A stretch of 59,229 nucleotides of DNA from an uncultured Roseobacter sp. (GCA_947501635.1 CANMWT010000015.1:1-59229); one strand, 5' to 3'. Shown: positions 1 to 9,338, numbered from the stretch's first letter. Translations and numbers: made by a program. Notes: a model not told the origin generated them from the letters alone.

Positions 1-1023
1 AGCTATATCGTCTATGGCCCGCTGGCCAATGGCGCCACCACGATCATGTTCGAAGGGGTGCCTACATACCCTGACGCGGGCCGGTTCTGGGACGTGTGCG
101 AGAAATACAGCGTCAACCAGTTCTATACGGCGCCGACAGCCATTCGCGCGCTGATGGCGGCAGGTGATGCACCGGTCAAGGCTTACGATCTGTCCAGCCT
201 GCGCACACTCGGCACAGTGGGCGAGCCCATCAACCCCGAAGCATGGAACTGGTACAACGAAGTGGTCGGCGGCGGACGCTGCCCGATCGTAGACACATGG
301 TGGCAGACCGAGACAGGCGGCCATCTTATGACACCCCTCCCAGGTGCAACGGAGCTCAAGCCCGGTTCGGCCCAACAGCCCTTCTTCGGCATCAAGCCAC
401 TGGTGCTTGAGCCCGCCTCTGGCGAGATCATCGAAGGCAATGACGTCGAGGGCGTGCTTGTCATCGCAGACAGCTGGCCGGGGCAGATGCGCACCGTCTG
501 GGGCGATCACGAGCGCTTTGAGAAAACCTACTTCAGCGACTACAAAGGCTACTACTTCACCGGTGACGGCTGCAAACGCGACGCAGACGGCGACTACTGG
601 ATCACAGGCCGCGTCGATGATGTCATCAACGTCTCGGGCCACCGCATGGGCACGGCCGAGGTCGAATCCGCCCTCGTCGCCCATGCCAAAGTCGCCGAAG
701 CTGCTGTGGTCGGCTACCCGCATGACATCAAGGGCCAAGGCATCTACTGCTATGTCACGCTGATGAACGGCGAAGAGCCATCTGACGAGCTTTACCAGGA
801 GCTGCGCAAATGGGTCCGCACCGAAATTGGCCCCATCGCCAGCCCCGACCTCATCCAATGGGCCCCGGGCCTGCCGAAAACACGCTCCGGCAAGATCATG
901 CGCCGCATCCTGCGCAAAATCGCCGAAGACGACTTCGGCGCATTGGGCGACACATCCACACTCGCCGATCCCTCGGTCGTGGATGACCTCATCGAAAACC
1001 GCATGAACCGCGAGGACGCATAA
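1..1023 (+). CDS. acs: acetyl-CoA synthetase, C-terminal part (5' end outside window)
   Basis: The frame is open from base 1, so the gene begins upstream of the window; about 340 residues are visible. Acs converts acetate, ATP and CoA to acetyl-CoA, AMP and PPi in the cytoplasm. The visible part has the adenylate-forming core (TAPTAIRAL, then [11 protein letters not shown]), the hinge and C-terminal domain ([30 protein letters not shown]) and the terminal [11 protein letters not shown] stretch. The lysine of that stretch, coded at 892-894, is the residue that is acetylated in well-studied Acs proteins. An adenylate kinase gene starts 1 nt after the stop, and an acetate-type symporter locus follows, which fits acetate assimilation. 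Identification as Acs rather than a propionyl-CoA or acetoacetyl-CoA ligase is likely but not proven by the fragment. Confidence 0.93.
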   Translation, partial: SYIVYGPLANGATTIMFEGVPTYPDAGRFWDVCEKYSVNQFYTAPTAIRALMAAGDAPVKAYDLSSLRTLGTVGEPINPEAWNWYNEVVGGGRCPIVDTWWQTETGGHLMTPLPGATELKPGSAQQPFFGIKPLVLEPASGEIIEGNDVEGVLVIADSWPGQMRTVWGDHERFEKTYFSDYKGYYFTGDGCKRDADGDYWITGRVDDVINVSGHRMGTAEVESALVAHAKVAEAAVVGYPHDIKGQGIYCYVTLMNGEEPSDELYQELRKWVRTEIGPIASPDLIQWAPGLPKTRSGKIMRRILRKIAEDDFGALGDTSTLADPSVVDDLIENRMNREDA

Positions 1024-1024
1024 A

Positions 1025-1711
1025 ATGGACGGCTCCAACCACCCGGAAACAGCCCCCGTACTGATCCTGCTTGGCCCCCCCGGGGCCGGCAAAGGGACGC
1101 AGGCAAGGGTCCTTCAGGAAAAGTTTGGCCTTGTGCAACTGTCCACCGGCGATCTGCTGCGCGGCGCTGTTGCCGCGGGCACCAAGGCCGGCAAAGAGGC
1201 AAAAGCGGTCATGGAAGCTGGCGGCCTCGTCAGTGACAGCATCGTTCTGGAAGTGCTGTCCGACCGCCTTTCCGAGCCGGACTGCGCCGCGGGCGTCGTC
1301 CTTGACGGTTTTCCGCGCACCACCGGCCAGGCTGAAGCGCTGGATGAAATGCTGGCGGTTTCGGGTCAAAAGATTAACGCGGCCATCGCGCTGGAAGTAG
1401 ACAACGTCAAGATGGTTCTGCGCATCGCAGGTCGCTTCACCTGCGGTGATTGCGGCGAAGGATATCACGACACGTTCAAGCCCACGACGACCGACGGGGT
1501 GTGCGACGGATGCGGCAGTACAAACATGACACGCCGCGCCGATGACAACGCACAAACTGTCATGTCCAGACTTGATGCATATCAATTACAGACCGAACCC
1601 CTGATTTCATATTACGACGCTAAGGGAGCGCTCAGCCGCGTAGATGCTATGGGGGATATCGAGGCCATCGGCCAAAGCATCGCGCAAATCGTTTCCAAAG
1701 TAACAGCGTAA
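1025..1711 (+). CDS. adk: adenylate kinase, zinc-LID type
   Basis: 228 residues. It catalyses AMP + ATP = 2 ADP. The P-loop GPPGAGKGT is at residues 17-25, STGDLLR follows, and DGFPRT marks the AMP site. The LID has four cysteines (C140, C143, C160, C163, in CGDC and CDGC) expected to bind structural zinc. The length is slightly above the usual 215 because of about 10 extra N-terminal residues before the P-loop strand. ATG at 1025 is preceded by GAGGAC at suitable spacing and lies 1 nt after the acs stop, so the two are co-transcribed. Rhodobacterales normally also carry adk in a ribosomal-protein operon; this copy is probably a paralogue dedicated to recycling the AMP made by Acs (inference). 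Confidence 0.93.
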   Translation: MDGSNHPETAPVLILLGPPGAGKGTQARVLQEKFGLVQLSTGDLLRGAVAAGTKAGKEAKAVMEAGGLVSDSIVLEVLSDRLSEPDCAAGVVLDGFPRTTGQAEALDEMLAVSGQKINAAIALEVDNVKMVLRIAGRFTCGDCGEGYHDTFKPTTTDGVCDGCGSTNMTRRADDNAQTVMSRLDAYQLQTEPLISYYDAKGALSRVDAMGDIEAIGQSIAQIVSKVTA

Positions 1712-1718
1712 AAAACTT

Positions 1719-1738
1719 GCGGGCCACGCGCGGCCCGC
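1719..1738 (+). terminator. GC-rich hairpin after adk
   Basis: A perfect 7-bp inverted repeat (GCGGGCC/GGCCCGC, 6-nt loop) lies between adk and the next gene. No T-run follows, so it may be an attenuator or an RNA-stabilising hairpin rather than a full intrinsic terminator. Confidence 0.4.
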
Positions 1739-1767
1739 ACTCATAACTTCATAGGAGGAACGCCACT

Positions 1768-2052
1768 ATGGCAGAACAATCAACAAATGCAGACGCGAGA
1801 GCCGCGGAGGACGCGGGAGGATACTGGGCAGCCAATATCCGTATCATTCTCATCAGTCTGGTAATCTGGGCCGTCGTGTCCTTTGGCTTTGGCATTGTCC
1901 TGCGCCCCATGTTGTCCGGCATCGAAGTCGGCGGCACGGACCTAGGCTTCTGGTTTGCTCAGCAAGGCTCCATTTTGGTCTTTCTCGGTCTGATCTTTTT
2001 CTACGCATGGCGCATGAACAAGCTCGACAAAGAATATGGTGTAGAGGAATAA
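1768..2052 (+). CDS. DUF4212 family small subunit of a sodium/solute symporter
   Basis: 94 residues with two hydrophobic segments (about residues 22-47 and 60-82) and a charged C-terminus. DUF4212 proteins are encoded directly before large symporters of the acetate-permease-like group and are regarded as their small membrane partner. ATG at 1768 has a strong AGGAGGAA ribosome site 9 nt upstream. The stop is 3 nt before the symporter start, so the two are translated together. Confidence 0.9.
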   Translation: MAEQSTNADARAAEDAGGYWAANIRIILISLVIWAVVSFGFGIVLRPMLSGIEVGGTDLGFWFAQQGSILVFLGLIFFYAWRMNKLDKEYGVEE

Positions 2053-2055
2053 CTC

Positions 2056-3858
2056 ATGGACCAGTTTACACTCAACCTACTGTTTGTAGGCGCATCTTTC
2101 GCGCTCTATATCGGTATCGCGGTGTGGGCCCGTGCAGGTTCCACATCTGAATTCTATGCCGCCGGCCGGGGCGTTCACCCCGTCACCAACGGCATGGCCA
2201 CAGCGGCTGACTGGATGTCGGCGGCTTCCTTTATCTCGATGGCGGGTCTGATCGCCTTTACCGGATACGACAACTCTTCGTTCCTGATGGGTTGGACAGG
2301 CGGCTACGTGCTGCTGGCGCTGCTGCTTGCACCTTACCTGCGCAAGTTCGGCAAATTCACTGTGTCCGAGTTCATCGGTGACCGCTTCTACTCTCCCACA
2401 GCGCGCCTTGTTGCTGTGATCTGTCTTATCGTAGCGTCGACAACGTATGTGATTGGTCAGATGACGGGTGTGGGCGTTGCCTTTGGCCGTTTCCTCGAGA
2501 TCTCCAACACCTCCGGTCTGCTGATCGGTGCCTGTGTGGTCTTCGCCTACGCTGTTTTCGGCGGCATGAAAGGTGTGACCTATACACAGGTGGCACAGTA
2601 CTGCGTGCTTATCATGGCTTACACAATTCCGGCTGTGTTCATCTCGCTGCAACTGACAGGCACACCGATCCCGGCACTGGGTCTCTTCTCTGAAACCGTC
2701 AACTCCGATGGTGCCAGCAGCGGTGTCTATCTGCTGACGAAACTTGACCAGATCGTGACCGACCTTGGCTTTGCCAGCTATACCGAAGCACACAAAGACA
2801 CCCTGAACATGGTGCTCTTCACGTTGTCGCTGATGATCGGTACAGCGGGTCTGCCCCACGTCATCATGCGCTTCTTCACCGTGCCCAAAGTATCTGACGC
2901 ACGTTGGTCCGCAGGTTGGACGCTGGTGTTCATCGCCCTGCTCTATCTCACAGCCCCTGCGGTTGGTGCGATGGCGCGCCTGAACATCTCGGAAATGATG
3001 TGGCCAAACGGCGTGAACGGCGAAGCGGTTTCTGTTGAAACCATCGAGTCGGACGAAAAGTACAACTGGATGCTGACGTGGCAGAAAACCGGTCTGCTTG
3101 ACTGGGAAGACAAGAACGGCGACGGCAAAATCCAGTACTACAACGACAAATCCGACGCGATGGCTGACAAAGCGGCTGCGAATGGCTGGGAAGGCAACGA
3201 GCTGACCAAGTTCAACCGCGACATCCTCGTTCTGGCAAACCCTGAGATTGCGAACCTTCCTGGTTGGGTAATCGGTCTTGTGGCAGCGGGCGGCCTTGCG
3301 GCGGCGCTCTCCACTGCGGCGGGTCTGCTTCTGGCGATCTCTTCGGCGGTAAGCCACGACCTTCTCAAAGGTCAGCTGACACCGAACATGTCGGAAAAAG
3401 CGGAACTGATGTCTGCCCGTGTCGCCATGGCGGTTGCCATCGGTGTGGCCACAATCCTTGGTCTGAACCCACCCGGGTTTGCTGCGCAAACGGTGGCTCT
3501 GGCCTTCGGTCTTGCGGCGGCGTCGATCTTCCCTGCTCTGATGATGGGTATCTTCTCCAAGAAGGTGAACAACGTCGGTGCCGTGGCGGGTATGTTGTCC
3601 GGTCTGATCTTCACGCTGGTCTACATCTTCCTGCACAAAGGTTGGCTCTTCATCGCAGGCACCAACTCCTTCCCTGACACAGTTGACGGCAGCCTCTTTG
3701 GCATCCAGTCCACTGCGATCGGTGCGGTCGGTGCGATGATCAACTTTGCAGTTGCCTTCGGTGTCTCTTCGGTCACCAAGGAAACTCCGCAAGAGATCAA
3801 GGACCTCGTGGAAAGCGTACGTACCCCAGCGGGTGCCGGCGCTGCGGTAGACCACTAA
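2056..3858 (+). CDS. sodium:solute symporter, acetate-permease-like (VC_2705 group)
   Basis: 600 residues, about 13 predicted membrane segments, SSS family. Its family and the neighbours (acs, adk, DUF4212) point to uptake of acetate or another short monocarboxylate driven by sodium. A soluble insertion at about residues 320-395 contains an EF-hand-like calcium loop starting at D352 (DKNGDGKIQYYND, with D, N, D, G and I at the expected places but no Glu at position 12). Such an insert is not part of the minimal SSS fold. Substrate assignment is by context only. A strong terminator follows. Confidence 0.88.
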   Translation: MDQFTLNLLFVGASFALYIGIAVWARAGSTSEFYAAGRGVHPVTNGMATAADWMSAASFISMAGLIAFTGYDNSSFLMGWTGGYVLLALLLAPYLRKFGKFTVSEFIGDRFYSPTARLVAVICLIVASTTYVIGQMTGVGVAFGRFLEISNTSGLLIGACVVFAYAVFGGMKGVTYTQVAQYCVLIMAYTIPAVFISLQLTGTPIPALGLFSETVNSDGASSGVYLLTKLDQIVTDLGFASYTEAHKDTLNMVLFTLSLMIGTAGLPHVIMRFFTVPKVSDARWSAGWTLVFIALLYLTAPAVGAMARLNISEMMWPNGVNGEAVSVETIESDEKYNWMLTWQKTGLLDWEDKNGDGKIQYYNDKSDAMADKAAANGWEGNELTKFNRDILVLANPEIANLPGWVIGLVAAGGLAAALSTAAGLLLAISSAVSHDLLKGQLTPNMSEKAELMSARVAMAVAIGVATILGLNPPGFAAQTVALAFGLAAASIFPALMMGIFSKKVNNVGAVAGMLSGLIFTLVYIFLHKGWLFIAGTNSFPDTVDGSLFGIQSTAIGAVGAMINFAVAFGVSSVTKETPQEIKDLVESVRTPAGAGAAVDH

Positions 3859-3907
3859 AACCTATGGCAGGCGTGACAACTGACATGCCTGCCGTGCCAT
3901 ACCACAA

Positions 3908-3947
3908 GCCTGCCCCGGTCTGATCGGGGCAGGCTCTTTCATTTTTT
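3908..3947 (+). terminator. rho-independent terminator after the symporter
   Basis: Perfect 10-bp stem (GCCTGCCCCG/CGGGGCAGGC) with a 7-nt loop, followed by a T-rich tract ending in six T. It separates the symporter from the DUF294 gene 12 nt later. Another 7-bp inverted repeat (GGCAGGC/GCCTGCC) lies just upstream at about 3867-3894. Confidence 0.85.
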
Positions 3948-3958
3948 GAGGCCGCCAG

Positions 3959-5785
3959 ATGAATGAAGACGCGCTGACATTCCTGTCTCAGCAACACCCC
4001 TATGACGAATTGCCCGCGGGCGTCCTGCAGGACATCGCCGAACGCGTGGAAAAGATCAGCGTCGCTGAGGGAAGTCAGATCTACGATCTGGGCAGCAAAC
4101 TCGACGGGCTCTACATCGTGCAAAGCGGGCTTGTTTCCGTGCGCGACGGGTCTGACACCCAAGTGTCCCTGCTGGAACGCGGCAACTCCTTTGGCGAACG
4201 CGGATTGCTCGCGGATGGTATTGCCGTGACCTCGGCGCAAGCTGTCCGGGACACATTGCTGATCTGCCTGCCCGCCGCGCTGTTCAAAAGCCTGCGGGAG
4301 GAGCAGTCGCCCTTCCAACGGTTCTTTGCCCGCGCCGGCAAGCACGAAAATACTCTCAAACCGCAGCAAACAACGCTGGCTCAGGTCACCGTCGAAGAGT
4401 TGATGGTGCATGACCCCTTTACCTGTTCGGCTGATACGACCGTCCTGGAAGCTGCACAAATGATGACAGAGAAACGCATTTCGTGCCTGTGCATCACCGA
4501 AGGCCAGTCCCTGAAAGGCATCGTCACGCTGCGCGATCTGGTTGGCAAGGCGCTGGCGGAAGGCATGGCAAACAGCACAGCCATTGCCCAGATCATGACA
4601 CCCGCGCCGCGTACTCTGCCCCCCACGGCAATCGGTTCGGACGTGCTGCACATGATGATGGAATACCGCCTTGGACATCTGCCGATTGTGGCCACGGACC
4701 GGCTTGTCGGGATTGTCACACAAACCGATCTGACGCGTTTTCAGGCAACCAGTGCTGCCGGGCTCGTCGCGGATGCCGCGCGCGCCGACACGCCTGAGCT
4801 TCTGGCCAAAGTCACTGCGCGCATCCCCGAGTTGCTGGTCCAGCTTATCGCATCGGGCAACCGGCACGACGTTGTCACGCGCATGATTACTGATGTGGCC
4901 GATGTGGTCACACGCCGCCTGCTTGCCCTGGCCGAAGCGGAACTGGGCCCACCGCCGGCGCGGTATTTATGGCTGGCCTGCGGGTCACAGGGGCGTCAGG
5001 AACAAACCGGTGTGTCCGATCAGGACAACTGTCTGATATTGGACGATTCCGTAGACGAGGATGGCATCGCCTACTTTGCCAAATTCGCCAAAATCGTCAG
5101 CGACGGCCTTGATCGGTGCGGCTATGTCTATTGCCCCGGCGACATGATGGCGACCAATCCGCGCTGGTGTCAGCCGCTGTCGGTCTGGCGCGAGTATTTC
5201 GCTGGCTGGATCAATTCCCCCAGCAAAGAAGCGCAGATGCTGGCATCGGTGATGTTCGACCTGCGCCCGATCGGAGGGGACGCAACCCTATTTGACGGGC
5301 TGCAAAAAGACACGCTGAAAGCCGCTTCAGGCAACTCGATTTTTACCGCACATATGGCAAGCAATTCCCTGACACATCAGACACCACTGGGCCTGCTGCG
5401 CGGCCTTGCCACCATTTCGTCGGGCGATCACCGCAAGACAATCGACACCAAACTAAACGGTGTTGTGCCAGTGGTAGATCTGGGCCGGATGTACGCCTTG
5501 CAAGGACAATTGCCAGATGTGAACACCCGCGCTCGGCTCAAAGCGGCACTGGCCAGCAAAATAACCAGCGCAAAAGGCGGTCGTGATTTGCTCGAAGCCT
5601 ATGATCTGGTGGCCCAGACGCGCCTTGAGCATCAGGCACGGCTTATCAAGCAAGGCAAATCACCTGACAACTACCTGCCCCCCGACAGCCTGTCGGATTT
5701 CGAACGCAGTCACCTGCGGGACGCATTCGTTGTCATCAAAACAATGCAGTCTGCATTGATGCAAGGCCGCGGTCTTATGGGTTAG
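3959..5785 (+). CDS. cyclic-nucleotide-binding / CBS / DUF294 nucleotidyltransferase-like protein
   Basis: 608 residues, cytoplasmic. Domain order: cNMP-binding-like beta-barrel (about 15-125), two CBS repeats (about 145-200 and 205-262), a DUF294 nucleotidyltransferase-like domain with G342-S-Q-G-R-x-E and the following SDQDN acidic pair, and a DUF294 C-terminal helical domain. These proteins are common next to acetate-type symporters and are thought to be regulators sensing nucleotides, with possible nucleotidyl transfer to a partner. Which ligand and target apply here is unknown. ATG at 3959 follows a GAGG site. The genes at 5818 and 6344 follow closely and probably belong to the same transcript. 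Confidence 0.88.
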   Translation: MNEDALTFLSQQHPYDELPAGVLQDIAERVEKISVAEGSQIYDLGSKLDGLYIVQSGLVSVRDGSDTQVSLLERGNSFGERGLLADGIAVTSAQAVRDTLLICLPAALFKSLREEQSPFQRFFARAGKHENTLKPQQTTLAQVTVEELMVHDPFTCSADTTVLEAAQMMTEKRISCLCITEGQSLKGIVTLRDLVGKALAEGMANSTAIAQIMTPAPRTLPPTAIGSDVLHMMMEYRLGHLPIVATDRLVGIVTQTDLTRFQATSAAGLVADAARADTPELLAKVTARIPELLVQLIASGNRHDVVTRMITDVADVVTRRLLALAEAELGPPPARYLWLACGSQGRQEQTGVSDQDNCLILDDSVDEDGIAYFAKFAKIVSDGLDRCGYVYCPGDMMATNPRWCQPLSVWREYFAGWINSPSKEAQMLASVMFDLRPIGGDATLFDGLQKDTLKAASGNSIFTAHMASNSLTHQTPLGLLRGLATISSGDHRKTIDTKLNGVVPVVDLGRMYALQGQLPDVNTRARLKAALASKITSAKGGRDLLEAYDLVAQTRLEHQARLIKQGKSPDNYLPPDSLSDFERSHLRDAFVVIKTMQSALMQGRGLMG

Positions 5786-5817
5786 AGTAAGAGCGATACT
5801 CGGGGAGGAGTAAGCTG

Positions 5818-6342
5818 ATGTTTTTTGAATTGATCGGGACCATCATGGCCGGGGTGGCCGTGGCGCTGATCCTGTGGGCCGTAAACCGTACTTTGCTGAA
5901 AGGCCGCCTTGCCTCGTGGCTGGTGCCCGTATCGGCTGGTCTTGCCATGCTGATAGCAGCCATTTCCCTCGAATACGGCTGGTACGACCGTACTACGCGC
6001 ACCATGCCTGCAAGCTTTGTCGTGGCACAAACCGTGGAAGAAGCGGCATTCTATCGGCCATGGACCTATGCGGTGCCCTTTACCGCGCGCTTCATCGCGG
6101 TGGATCAGGCCAGCACCCGCACACACCCCCAACAACCCGACCAGCGCATGGTTGATCTTGTGATCTACGGACGCTGGACGCGAACCGCAAAAGTCCCCGC
6201 GCTCTTTGACTGTGCCGGTAGCCGGCGGGCGGACATCGTGGATGGCGTCGACTTTGGTGACAACGGCGAAGTCGTGGGCGTGGACTGGATCGCCGTGCCG
6301 GAAAACGACCCCGTCCTGAAAGTAGCCTGCGAGGAGGTGTAG
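5818..6342 (+). CDS. hypothetical membrane-anchored protein
   Basis: 174 residues, not recognised as a named family. Two hydrophobic segments (about 4-21 and 31-50) are followed by a probably periplasmic domain of about 120 residues with no motif I can name. A strong GGAGGAG precedes ATG 5818, and the stop is 1 nt before the exonuclease gene, so it is co-translated with that gene. Its constant placement between a DUF294 protein and a membrane-anchored epsilon-type exonuclease suggests a shared process that remains unidentified. Confidence 0.75.
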   Translation: MFFELIGTIMAGVAVALILWAVNRTLLKGRLASWLVPVSAGLAMLIAAISLEYGWYDRTTRTMPASFVVAQTVEEAAFYRPWTYAVPFTARFIAVDQASTRTHPQQPDQRMVDLVIYGRWTRTAKVPALFDCAGSRRADIVDGVDFGDNGEVVGVDWIAVPENDPVLKVACEEV

Positions 6343-6343
6343 C

Positions 6344-7741
6344 ATGAAAGACCTCAGCCTGCGGTTAAGAATTTTTCTATTCTTCTGCCTGCTCGCTGTT
6401 GGCAGCCTCGCTATCATATCAGGCGGATTGTTTATGGGATACAGGCAGTTAGGAAACGCCGCGGCGCTGTCATCCTTCATCACTGCAGGCACAATAAGCG
6501 CTCTGGGGATCACCGGCCTTGTGGTCGTTATATGGCTGCTCTTTGACGAGAATGTCAGCAAACCGATCGAAGGGCTCGCCGCCGGAGTACGCGTGCGTGC
6601 CCATGCCAATGTGCAGGATGACATAGAGGCGGAGGCGGCCAAATACCTCGGAGACCTCGCTCCGGCGGTATCTGCTATCCACAAACGTCTGGCCTCAGAG
6701 ATAAAGGCATCGACAGATGCAGTCGTGGAACGGACCGCGCGCCTTGAAGCACAGCGCGCGCAGCTTTTGCAAATATTGTCCGATATCCCCGTCGCCGTTA
6801 TCGTCGCGCGGCAGGATCATTCCATCGTTCTTTACGATGGGCAGGCCGCCGACTTGATGGAACGCGAATGTCCCGCGCGTCTTAACGGCTCCGTTTTCGA
6901 CTATCTTGACGAAAGCTCGATCCATCAGGCTCTCAAAGCTTTGAACGAACATGAAGGCGCCCGGCAGGAGATCGGCATAAAGGGCCGTTCAGGGGCCATC
7001 TACAAAGGCCATATCCGGCAGTTCGGGGATAATGCGGGCTATACGCTGATGCTGGAGCCGCTGGCACCAGACGCCGCGCGGCCGCTGGTCTATGACTTTG
7101 ATCTGCTTGAAAAAGAAGCTTCGGACGACTTGAACAACTGCGCGCTGCGCGATTTGACATTTGTCGTTTTCGACAGCGAGACCACAGGTCTTGATCCAGT
7201 ATCGGACGACGTGGTGCAGTTGGGGGCTGTGCGTGTCGTTAACGGCAAGATCGTAGAGGGTGAGGTGTTCGATACGCTGGTCAACCCCGGGCGCCCCATT
7301 CCGCCCGGATCGACGGCCGTGCATCATGTCAGCGACCAGATGGTGGCTGACGCGCCCGGCTTCGAACACGTCTCGCGTGCGTTCCACCGCTTTTGCGAGA
7401 ATGCGGTGATAATTGCGCATAACGCCCCCTTCGACATGGCGTTCCTGCGCCGCCAGTGCGGCGGAACCGACATAGCGTTCGATCACCCCGTGCTTGATAC
7501 GGTGCATCTGTCTGCGGTGGTCTTTGGTGGCTCAGCGGAACATACGCTTGATGCATTGTGCAACCGGCTGGATGTAACCATACCCGAAACGGTGCGGCAC
7601 ACCGCACTGGGGGACGCGCTGGCCACCGCCGAGGCACTCGTGGCCATGATCCCGATACTCGAAGGGCGCGGGTTGCGCAGTTTCGCGCAGGTGCGTGCCG
7701 AGGTTAAGAAACACAAACGCATTCTGACAGTCGACGCCTAG
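6344..7741 (+). CDS. membrane-anchored 3'-5' exonuclease (DnaQ/epsilon-like)
   Basis: 465 residues. The N-terminus has two membrane segments (about 8-31 and 45-67) followed by a HAMP-like helical stretch and a PAS-like region (about 140-240). The C-terminal third is a DEDDh exonuclease: D277 and E279 (FDSETTGL), D364 (AHNAPFD), H419 and D424 (HTALGDALAT). All five catalytic positions are present, so it should be active. Sensor-type membrane parts on a DnaQ-like nuclease are unusual; it is not the replicative epsilon subunit. Its stop overlaps the stop of the convergent gene at 7738 by four bases (CTAG). Confidence 0.85.
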   Translation: MKDLSLRLRIFLFFCLLAVGSLAIISGGLFMGYRQLGNAAALSSFITAGTISALGITGLVVVIWLLFDENVSKPIEGLAAGVRVRAHANVQDDIEAEAAKYLGDLAPAVSAIHKRLASEIKASTDAVVERTARLEAQRAQLLQILSDIPVAVIVARQDHSIVLYDGQAADLMERECPARLNGSVFDYLDESSIHQALKALNEHEGARQEIGIKGRSGAIYKGHIRQFGDNAGYTLMLEPLAPDAARPLVYDFDLLEKEASDDLNNCALRDLTFVVFDSETTGLDPVSDDVVQLGAVRVVNGKIVEGEVFDTLVNPGRPIPPGSTAVHHVSDQMVADAPGFEHVSRAFHRFCENAVIIAHNAPFDMAFLRRQCGGTDIAFDHPVLDTVHLSAVVFGGSAEHTLDALCNRLDVTIPETVRHTALGDALATAEALVAMIPILEGRGLRSFAQVRAEVKKHKRILTVDA

Positions 7742-8412
7742 GCGAGCTTTGCGCGGGCTGTCGTTCGGTGCTGCCAGCACCACGCGTGCACCGCCAGATA
7801 TGGCAGATAGAATGCAAACACCTGCACGCGGTCAAAAGGTCCGGTAAAATCTGCGTTTGATCCTACTCCTCCGGTCAGGATTTCCCAAAGGCCGTAATGC
7901 ACGCGGTAAAGCCACGACGCCATCACCAGAATGACAAGCCGCTCTGCCCAGAGCCTGTGGCGCGGATCGCGACGCACCGCATAGCGGACGGTCTGGACAA
8001 CGGATAGCAGCATCAACAGACCATAAAGCGTGAACCCCACGCTCATCACGGGGCCGCCAATGCTGCCCTGCCGCGCGATGTATGCGATACCGCCCAGAGC
8101 CGTGAGCGTTGCCAGCACCGCCAGCGCATAACCCGCCATCCTGTGCAATGCGGGCAATCGGCTGCGCACAAAACCCAGCAGCTGCACCGGGGCAAGAACC
8201 ATCGCGAGCGCTCCTGCAATCATATGCCCATAGATACCGGCGCTCGCGGCCAAATCCACCGCATGAAACAGCCGCGCGCTCGCCTGTTCAACGGCATCCG
8301 CGACTGCCAGCCCCCTGTCCAGCGCATAAAGCGCGAAAGGTACCGACGTCAGTATCAGTAAAAAGACCCAAACGGCATTCCACGCAGCGGCCCTTTTGAC
8401 CCCGCGCTTCAT
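7738..8412 (-). CDS. DUF2306 family membrane protein
   Basis: 224 residues with about six to seven hydrophobic segments and the histidines typical of this family (H in YGHMIAGALA, ALHRMAGYALA). The family is predicted to be a heme- or quinone-associated membrane protein, but its function is unknown. I chose ATG at 8412 because the longer frame begins only with TTG. It converges with the exonuclease gene, overlapping its stop codon. Confidence 0.72.
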   Translation of the reverse strand: MKRGVKRAAAWNAVWVFLLILTSVPFALYALDRGLAVADAVEQASARLFHAVDLAASAGIYGHMIAGALAMVLAPVQLLGFVRSRLPALHRMAGYALAVLATLTALGGIAYIARQGSIGGPVMSVGFTLYGLLMLLSVVQTVRYAVRRDPRHRLWAERLVILVMASWLYRVHYGLWEILTGGVGSNADFTGPFDRVQVFAFYLPYLAVHAWCWQHRTTARAKLA

Positions 8413-8460
8413 AACCCCACCCAACGCGGCAAGCGGCTCACGCGGCCAAGTCCTGCCCGA

Positions 8461-9219
8461 TCACAGTGAGGCCGTAATCCCGCCATCCACAAACACCGTG
8501 GTTCCGTTGACGAAAGACGACGCATCCGAGGCCAGAAAGATGCAGGTGCCCACCAACTCTTCGACCTTGCCCCAGCGTCCCGCCGGCGTGCGCTTTTCCA
8601 GCCAAGCCGAAAACTCGGGATCCGCGACCAGTGCAGCGTTCAGCGGCGTGTCAAAATAGCCCGGCGCAAGGCCGTTGCATTGCAAGCCGTATTTGGCCCA
8701 ATCCGTGGCCATACCCTTGGTCAGGTTGGCCACAGCCCCTTTGGTCATCGTGTAAGGCGCGATCCCCGGCCGTGCCAGCGCGGTTTGTACGGAGGCAATA
8801 TTGATGATCTTCCCTTGCCCCCGGCTTATCATGTGGCGCGCGCAGGCCTGGCCTACATGAAATACACTGGCGATGTTGGTCTGCATCAACCGTTCGAAAG
8901 CATCGGCAGGAAAGTCCTCCAAAGGTGTGCGGTGCTGCATACCGGCGTTGTTGACAAGGATGTCTATGGCTCCGATCTCGGCCTCAAAGCCGTCGACGGC
9001 AGAGCGCACCGCCGTATGATCGGTCGCGTCGAACGCAAGTTGGTGCACGTCACCACCCAGCGTTTCAGCTGCCTGCGCAAGCTTTGCGGTATCGCGGCCG
9101 TTCAGCACGATTTCGGCACCGGCATCCTGCAGACCCTTGGCCAAAGCATAGCCGATCCCTTGTGACGATCCGGTGATTAGAGCACGGCGGCCCTTCAGGT
9201 CAAATAAGCTCAGGCTCAT
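8461..9219 (-). CDS. SDR-family oxidoreductase, gluconate 5-dehydrogenase-like
   Basis: 252 residues, short-chain dehydrogenase fold. The NAD(P) motif TGSSQGIG is at residues 16-23, NNAG occurs mid-domain, and the catalytic YTMTK is near residue 155. The best match in memory is the gluconate/2-keto-gluconate 5-reductase group (idnO/gno). ATG 9219 (MSLSLFDL) was chosen because AGAGG lies 6 nt upstream; longer starts would overlap that site. It is divergent from an L-idonate-type dehydrogenase, and IdnO and IdnD act in one pathway, so the pair probably handles a sugar acid via 5-ketogluconate. Confidence 0.82.
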   Translation of the reverse strand: MSLSLFDLKGRRALITGSSQGIGYALAKGLQDAGAEIVLNGRDTAKLAQAAETLGGDVHQLAFDATDHTAVRSAVDGFEAEIGAIDILVNNAGMQHRTPLEDFPADAFERLMQTNIASVFHVGQACARHMISRGQGKIINIASVQTALARPGIAPYTMTKGAVANLTKGMATDWAKYGLQCNGLAPGYFDTPLNAALVADPEFSAWLEKRTPAGRWGKVEELVGTCIFLASDASSFVNGTTVFVDGGITASL

Positions 9220-9338
9220 GGGCATCCTCTTTGGGCTCGACATTGGCAACCCGCCAAGCTTATTTTACCCCACAGTCGCAAAGTCAAGCGCCGCCCGCCT
9301 CACGATACCGGGCGCGTACACGCCGGAAAGAGGCTTCT

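Noticed and set aside
2077-3855. A 592-codon open frame antisense to the symporter
   Set aside because: It is an overlap artefact of GC-rich coding DNA; residues are His/Arg/Gln/Thr-rich without motifs, while the sense gene is a clear transporter.
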